Below, one piece after another: positions 23,938 to 28,252 of a stretch of DNA of 28,252 nt; positions within the stretch are counted from its first letter, which is position 1; every line of letters begins with the position of its first letter. Source of the DNA: JAVBMC01 sp031552845 (GTDB lineage: Bacteria; Verrucomicrobiota; Kiritimatiellia; RFP12; DVOR01); assembly GCA_031552845.1 (NCBI GenBank), contig JAVBMC010000038.1:1-28252 (forward strand), in the 5' to 3' direction. A program made the translations under genes and the position numbers. Under the pieces are notes generated by a model that saw nothing but the letters and a program-made list of their open reading frames with translations, had not been told where the DNA came from and did not search any database.

Positions 23938-25200
23938 TTAACTCATTGCTTTTGCCAACGCTTCGCCGAACGCGCTGCAAGAAATCTCCGTCGCGCCATC
24001 CATCAAACGGGCAAAATCATACGTCACCGTCTTCTGTGCGATCACCCTATCCATCGCCTCAATCAGCTTATCCGCCGCCTCAGTCCAGCCCATATAGCGG
24101 AACATCATCTCGCCCGAGAGAATCAGCGACCCCGGGTTCACCTTGTTCAAGTTCGCATACTTCGGCGCCGTGCCATGCGTGGCCTCAAACACCGCCGCGC
24201 CCGTCACATAGTTGATGTTCCCGCCGGGGGCGATACCAATGCCGCCCACGCAGGCCGCCAACGCATCCGAGATATAATCGCCATTCAAATTCAGCGTCGC
24301 AATCACATCATACTCCGCCGGACGTGTCAGAATCTGCTGCAGGAATGCATCGGCGATGCAATCCTTGACGGTGATCTCCTTGCCCGTCTTCGGGTTCTTA
24401 AAGCTGCACCACGGCCCTGCGCCAATCACCTGTGCGCCATACTCATCCTTCGCGAGTTGATAGCCCCAATCACGGAAGCCCCCCTCGGTGAACTTCATGA
24501 TGTTGCCCTTGTGCACCAACGTCACGCTCGGACGGTCAGTGGCAATGGCATACTCAATCGCCGCACGGATCAGGCGCTTGGAGCCCTCCTCGGAAACCGG
24601 CTTGATGCCGATGGAGCTCGACTCCGGGAAGCGGATCTTCTTAACGCCCATCTCCTGCTGCAAAAACTCAATCACCTTCTTCACTTCGAGGCTCTGGCTG
24701 AACCACTCAATGCCCGCATAAATATCCTCCGTATTCTCACGGAAGATCACCATATCCGTCAGCTCCGGCTGCTTCACGGGGGAGGGCACGCCTTTAAACC
24801 AACGCACCGGGCGCAAGCACACGTACAAATCCAGCTCCTGCCGCAATGCCACGTTCAACGAACGGATGCCGCCGCCCACCGGCGTCGTCAACGGTCCCTT
24901 GATCGAGACCAGATACTTCCGGCAAGCATCCAACGTTTCCGCAGGCAGCCACGTGTTCGGTCCGTAAACCTCATTCGCCTTCTCGCCGGCATACACCTCC
25001 ATCCAAGCCACCTTGCGCGCGTCGCCATACGCCGCTTTCACAGCCGCGTTCCATGCCGTCATCGCCGCTTTGGTAATATCAGGGCCTGTGCCATCGCCCT
25101 CGATAAACGGAATAACAGGATTATTCGGGACGGTTAACGTGCCGTCGGCTCCCATCGTAATCGCTTCACCAAAAGCCGGTGCTTGGATCTTCTCGTACAT
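23938..25200 (-). CDS. icd: NADP-dependent isocitrate dehydrogenase
   Basis: This 420-residue cytoplasmic TCA-cycle enzyme turns isocitrate into 2-oxoglutarate with NADPH formation. The sequence closely follows the E. coli type. The active-site serine is S114 in GGGIRSLNVALRQ, the one phosphorylated by AceK in enterics. NLNGDYISDALAA binds metal and substrate. HGTAPKYA together with TVTYDFARLMDG carries the lysine, tyrosine and arginine that hold the 2'-phosphate of NADP. No aceK is in the window, so phosphocontrol is open. GGAGAAG lies 5 bases before the ATG. It follows tpiA by 82 bp with a hairpin in between. Confidence 0.97.
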   Translation of the reverse strand: MYEKIQAPAFGEAITMGADGTLTVPNNPVIPFIEGDGTGPDITKAAMTAWNAAVKAAYGDARKVAWMEVYAGEKANEVYGPNTWLPAETLDACRKYLVSIKGPLTTPVGGGIRSLNVALRQELDLYVCLRPVRWFKGVPSPVKQPELTDMVIFRENTEDIYAGIEWFSQSLEVKKVIEFLQQEMGVKKIRFPESSSIGIKPVSEEGSKRLIRAAIEYAIATDRPSVTLVHKGNIMKFTEGGFRDWGYQLAKDEYGAQVIGAGPWCSFKNPKTGKEITVKDCIADAFLQQILTRPAEYDVIATLNLNGDYISDALAACVGGIGIAPGGNINYVTGAAVFEATHGTAPKYANLNKVNPGSLILSGEMMFRYMGWTEAADKLIEAMDRVIAQKTVTYDFARLMDGATEISCSAFGEALAKAMS

Positions 25201-25224
25201 GAAACTTCTCCGCTACTAATATGC

Positions 25225-25268
25225 AAAAGACGGCCTGCGCGGTTCTTCAATCGCCGCCGCAAGCCGTC
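25225..25268 (-). terminator. Terminator or attenuator between tpiA and icd
   Basis: On the minus strand, GACGGCTTGCGG (25268-25257) pairs imperfectly with CCGCGCAGGCCGTC (25242-25229), then TTTT. The short T-run makes it leaky. It ends 24 bases before the icd start codon, so it could trim icd expression relative to tpiA. Confidence 0.55.
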
Positions 25269-25282
25269 ACAATACTCTCAAC

Positions 25283-26029
25283 TTACGCGCCCGCGCTCAC
25301 AATCGCCGCGAACGAATCACCCTTCAAAGCCGCGCCGCCAATCAAGCCGCCATCAATATCCGCACAGCTCATCAGCTCCTTCGCGTTATCGGGCTTCATG
25401 CTGCCGCCGTATTGGATACGTACCGTATCCGCCACCGCGCCAAACATCTCCTGCAACGTCTTACGGATCAACGCATGCACCTCCTGCGCCTGCTCGGGAG
25501 TTGCCGTCAAACCCGTGCCGATAGCCCACACAGGCTCATACGCAATCACAACGGTTGCCATATCCACGCCCGCCAGACCCGTCTTCACCTGCCGCACGAC
25601 GACTTCTTCCATCTTGCCGCCCTGACGCTCCTCCAACAACTCACCCACGCACACGATCGGCACCAACCCCGCCGCAATCGCCGCCTTCGTCTTCAAATTC
25701 ACCGTTTCATCCGTCTCAGCAAAATACTGCCGACGCTCGCTGTGACCGATAATCACATACTTCACGCCCAAATCCTTCAACATCTCAGCCGAAACCTCGC
25801 CCGTGTAGGCACCATTCGCCTGCCAATGCATATTCTGCGCACCCAAACCGATCTTCGAACCCTTCAACGCCTCAGCAGCAGCAGCCAAATCAGTAAACGG
25901 GGGACACACCACCACCTCCACAGCACCATTGCCATCATTTGCTGCCTTACGGATCTCCGTCACCAACGCCGCAGCTTCGGACGCCGTCTTATTCATCTTC
26001 CAATTACCCGCTACAATCTTCGTGCGCAT
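25283..26029 (-). CDS. tpiA: Triosephosphate isomerase
   Basis: This cytoplasmic glycolytic enzyme interconverts dihydroxyacetone phosphate and glyceraldehyde 3-phosphate. It has 248 residues with K11 (AGNWKMN), H96 (IGHSERR) and catalytic E165 in YEPVWAIGTG, plus the phosphate loop GGLIGGAALKGDSF. I chose the ATG at 26029 rather than the in-frame ATG at 26044: GAGG lies 9 bases upstream of it, none precedes the other, and the fold starts MRTKIVAGNWK. It leads tpiA-icd. Confidence 0.97.
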   Translation of the reverse strand: MRTKIVAGNWKMNKTASEAAALVTEIRKAANDGNGAVEVVVCPPFTDLAAAAEALKGSKIGLGAQNMHWQANGAYTGEVSAEMLKDLGVKYVIIGHSERRQYFAETDETVNLKTKAAIAAGLVPIVCVGELLEERQGGKMEEVVVRQVKTGLAGVDMATVVIAYEPVWAIGTGLTATPEQAQEVHALIRKTLQEMFGAVADTVRIQYGGSMKPDNAKELMSCADIDGGLIGGAALKGDSFAAIVSAGA

Positions 26030-26069
26030 AGACCAAAACCTCATAAAGTTGACTCAAAAATGAGGGCAC

Positions 26070-26098
26070 AGTTTACCATAATACCCCCCCACTCACAA
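26070..26098 (-). promoter_or_regulatory. Sigma70-type promoter of tpiA
   Basis: On the minus strand, TTGTGA (26098-26093) and TAAACT (26075-26070) are 17 bp apart, with seven consecutive G in the spacer. The -10 box is the same hexamer as in front of tgt. The predicted leader is about 34 bases. Confidence 0.65.
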
Positions 26099-26143
26099 GG
26101 ATTTAAACACCCGCTCGCCTGTAAAGTATCCAGATTGTAAACG

Positions 26144-28252
26144 CTAGCGGGTTGCGAATGGTCTGAAACCGATTTGACTGATGGCTGTCTCGTCGCTAAA
26201 GGAGAAATTGTCTTCTGAAGCATTGAAGAAGCCGGGATTGTTCGTGATACTGTGGCAATCGTTGCCTTTGACTTGCCACTGCTGAAGTGTGAGTCCGTTA
26301 AAGGTAACAGGCCCGTCTTCGCGGTGCCAGATGTTGTAATCCCAGATGACGTTGGCATTCTTTGCGTCGTTGTTACCGAAAGGACTGTTGGTTCCGCACC
26401 AAAGGACAATATTGTTGGTGAATATTAAAGCCGGAGCCGTTTGGGCTTCGCCCTGATCGATAGTGATTTGCCCGCGCTCGCCATAAGCGAAGATGTTATT
26501 GCGGACAATGGTATTTTCCCCGTCGTGTTGGTTGAGTGCCCCGTGCATAGTAGCGGAGACGAGGTTGTTTTCAACAAGGAGGTTTTCGGTTCCTTTATCA
26601 ATGTAAACACCCCACCCACCGCCATCATAGGTTGTGCTATAGCTGACATTGGCTCGAGAACCACGGGTGCTGATTACAGTATCGAAGCTGATATGGGGTT
26701 GAATGTGGCTGATGCGGTTGTTTGCGATACGGGTGCCGCTGCCTGTGCCGAGGGTGCGGATCGCGGCGATATTGCTCAGGTGACCTTGTCCAATGCCGTT
26801 AATAATGTTATAGGTGATAAGATTGTTCGTGCAACGGTCTTTCTTTCCACAACCGATAGAGATCGCAGTGGAAGGGTGGTTGGCAATAAAATTGCATGTG
26901 ATTATATTGTCGGTGCATTCGCCGAGCCAAATAGCGGTTGCAGAGGGATTGTGGCGTCCGCAGTCGATAACAACGTTATTGGAAACCATGTTGCCGGCAG
27001 AGAGTGGATGATTACCTGAGTAATCTCCAAGCCGAATGCCGCCGCTGCCGGTCATTTTGATGAAGCAATCCTCGATGGTGTTACTAAAGCAACCGCGGCG
27101 GAACCAGATGGCGTATTCACCAACGTGGGTGATGATGCTGCGGGCGATGGCGCAGTTGGTGATAGAATCAGCCATGATGGCCGCCTGAGTCCGACGCATA
27201 ATATCTTGGCCAGGTTCGAAGACAGTAGGACCAATGCCGTCAAAACGGGCACGGTTGGGAGAGTCTGTAAGAGTGAAGTCGATGCTGTCGAATGTAACGT
27301 TAGTGCACCCATTGAGAATCAAAAGAGTGGCAAGGCCGGTAGTGGGGATTTCAAAGTTGTGGTTATAGTATTCGTCATAGGTGGTGAGTCCGCAAGTGGG
27401 GGCGAAAGGCCTGTTGATGGTTTCAGGACGCGGTCGGTAGGAAAGCCCCCCTTTCGCACGAGAGAGCGTCCACTCGCCGGAGGCGAGGCACGCGGCAGGG
27501 AGATTGTCGAGGTAATACTGAGAGGTTTTACACCATGGATTGACAGGATCGAAGGGATGTCCGTACGTGATGATTGTGGAGGTTGAAGCATCGTACGAGT
27601 AAATGGTGCGGCGGGTGACCGCCCCCTGATGGTGAACGACAAGAGAGACGTCTGCAAGTTCCTCTGCTGTTAGATTGGTCAGCACGCCAAGAGAGTTAGG
27701 ATAAGCGGAGAGGCTATGAATAGCTTGAGACCCATTCATGGTTTCCGTAACTGTTTGCGGCGCAGAATAGTCCTCGCGCGGGTTACGGTGAAAAGAATTA
27801 TCAAGCCTTCTTGGCCAACGGGCGCGTTTAGCAGGGTGTCCGTTGACGAAAAGCTGTTCGGGGTAGGTGGTGCCTTCCCGTAAACCATCCAGGTGAGTGT
27901 GCCAGATGCCATTTTTGTCGGCGAACCAGAGATTCACTCTTCGACCGCCAGTGATGATGGCACGAGGTATGGGAGGTCCAACATAGGTAGTATTCGAATC
28001 TTCCGGCCCAAGGATAAGCGGGTGCTTGAGGGCATGACTGCCGGAAAAGAGCTGTACCTTCCAGTGCTCTCCCGGCTGACGGTTTTTGCGAAGATAGTCG
28101 CGGGCGTGTTGAAGCGTGGCGAAGGGATAGTTAGAAGACCCATTGTGCTTGTCGTCGCCTCTGCCTGCACCATAGGTATACGGCGAAACATAGATAGTCC
28201 CAGCAACAGCTCCTCCTTCGGCGAGGCAACTGGTCGCAAGAAAAAAGAGCAT
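26144..28252 (-). CDS. Secreted right-handed beta-helix protein, GH141-like, probably 5'-truncated
   Basis: At least 702 residues are visible. An ATG coincides with the window edge, but the hydrophobic stretch after it (LFFLATSCLA) is short and lacks basic residues, so the true start probably lies beyond 28252. IYVSPYTYGAGRGDDKHNGS, then PFATLQHARDYLRK, then LFVNGHPAKRARWPR is the opening typical of GH141-type glycosidases and related parallel beta-helix enzymes. The later half has repeated N-rich coils (NNLVSATMHGALNQHDGENT, IVRNNIFAYGERGQI) and GGWGVYIDKGTENLLVENN. The expected role is polysaccharide breakdown outside the cell; activity is inferred. The coding strand is C-rich, unlike the neighbouring tpiA. 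No clear terminator was found after it. Confidence 0.8.
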   Translation of the reverse strand: MLFFLATSCLAEGGAVAGTIYVSPYTYGAGRGDDKHNGSSNYPFATLQHARDYLRKNRQPGEHWKVQLFSGSHALKHPLILGPEDSNTTYVGPPIPRAIITGGRRVNLWFADKNGIWHTHLDGLREGTTYPEQLFVNGHPAKRARWPRRLDNSFHRNPREDYSAPQTVTETMNGSQAIHSLSAYPNSLGVLTNLTAEELADVSLVVHHQGAVTRRTIYSYDASTSTIITYGHPFDPVNPWCKTSQYYLDNLPAACLASGEWTLSRAKGGLSYRPRPETINRPFAPTCGLTTYDEYYNHNFEIPTTGLATLLILNGCTNVTFDSIDFTLTDSPNRARFDGIGPTVFEPGQDIMRRTQAAIMADSITNCAIARSIITHVGEYAIWFRRGCFSNTIEDCFIKMTGSGGIRLGDYSGNHPLSAGNMVSNNVVIDCGRHNPSATAIWLGECTDNIITCNFIANHPSTAISIGCGKKDRCTNNLITYNIINGIGQGHLSNIAAIRTLGTGSGTRIANNRISHIQPHISFDTVISTRGSRANVSYSTTYDGGGWGVYIDKGTENLLVENNLVSATMHGALNQHDGENTIVRNNIFAYGERGQITIDQGEAQTAPALIFTNNIVLWCGTNSPFGNNDAKNANVIWDYNIWHREDGPVTFNGLTLQQWQVKGNDCHSITNNPGFFNASEDNFSFSDETAISQIGFRPFATR

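Noticed and set aside
24175..25137. 320-codon plus-strand frame opposite icd
   Set aside because: His/Arg/Leu-rich shadow of a well-conserved isocitrate dehydrogenase gene; no ribosome binding site.
26101..26153. Possible terminator of the GH141-like gene (ACCCGCT ... AGCGGGT)
   Set aside because: Only a 7-bp stem with a very long loop and no proper T-run, and it overlaps the area just upstream of the tpiA promoter.

Overview
The window looks like chromosomal DNA from a free-living or gut-type Gram-negative bacterium. It is most likely a member of the PVC group (Kiritimatiellota, Verrucomicrobiota or Lentisphaerota). That placement is an inference from three things: ExbB/ExbD genes beside membrane-anchored squalene-cyclase-like toroid proteins, a secreted DUF1570-like metallopeptidase, and a GH141-like beta-helix protein. 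The core genes (secDF fusion, yajC, tgt, icd, tpiA, hisC) show an ordinary bacterial chromosome. No insertion sequence, phage gene, integrase or CRISPR array was seen.

Region 1 (1-918) is the 3' part of a radical SAM gene that enters from the left edge. Region 2 (1110-11916) is the most unusual part. It is one plus-strand gene train: a sigma70-type promoter, a 1038-residue secreted TPR protein, a second secreted TPR protein, an ExbB/TolQ-type proton channel, two ExbD/TolR-type proteins, and three tandem paralogues. Each paralogue is built like TonB or TolA (cytoplasmic head, one membrane helix, proline-rich periplasmic stretch), but its C-terminal domain is an alpha/alpha toroid of the squalene-hopene-cyclase/prenyltransferase type. 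I read the set as a proton-motive-force-driven envelope machine of unknown output. Each of the three copies is followed by its own Rho-independent terminator.

Region 3 (11917-12349) is non-coding, between convergent genes, and holds nine 22-bp tandem repeats arranged in a 66-bp higher-order pattern. Region 4 (minus strand, 13561-12350) is a promoter, a tRNA-Ser(UGA) and hisC, probably one transcript. Region 5 (plus strand, 13678-19186) is a cysteine-rich NuoG-like iron-sulfur protein, a SNF2-family helicase and a secreted zinc-metallopeptidase-like protein. Region 6 (19187-19762) is non-coding and ends in the secDF terminator.

Region 7 (minus strand, 26098-19763) carries tpiA-icd and tgt-yajC-secDF, with a good promoter before tpiA and before tgt. 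Region 8 (28252-26144, minus strand) is a secreted GH141-like right-handed beta-helix protein that probably continues past the right edge. The plus strand appears G-rich from 1 to about 19 kb, C-rich across 19.2-26.1 kb, and G-rich again to the end, even where genes lie on the minus strand. This suggests that the tpiA-to-secDF block may have been inverted.
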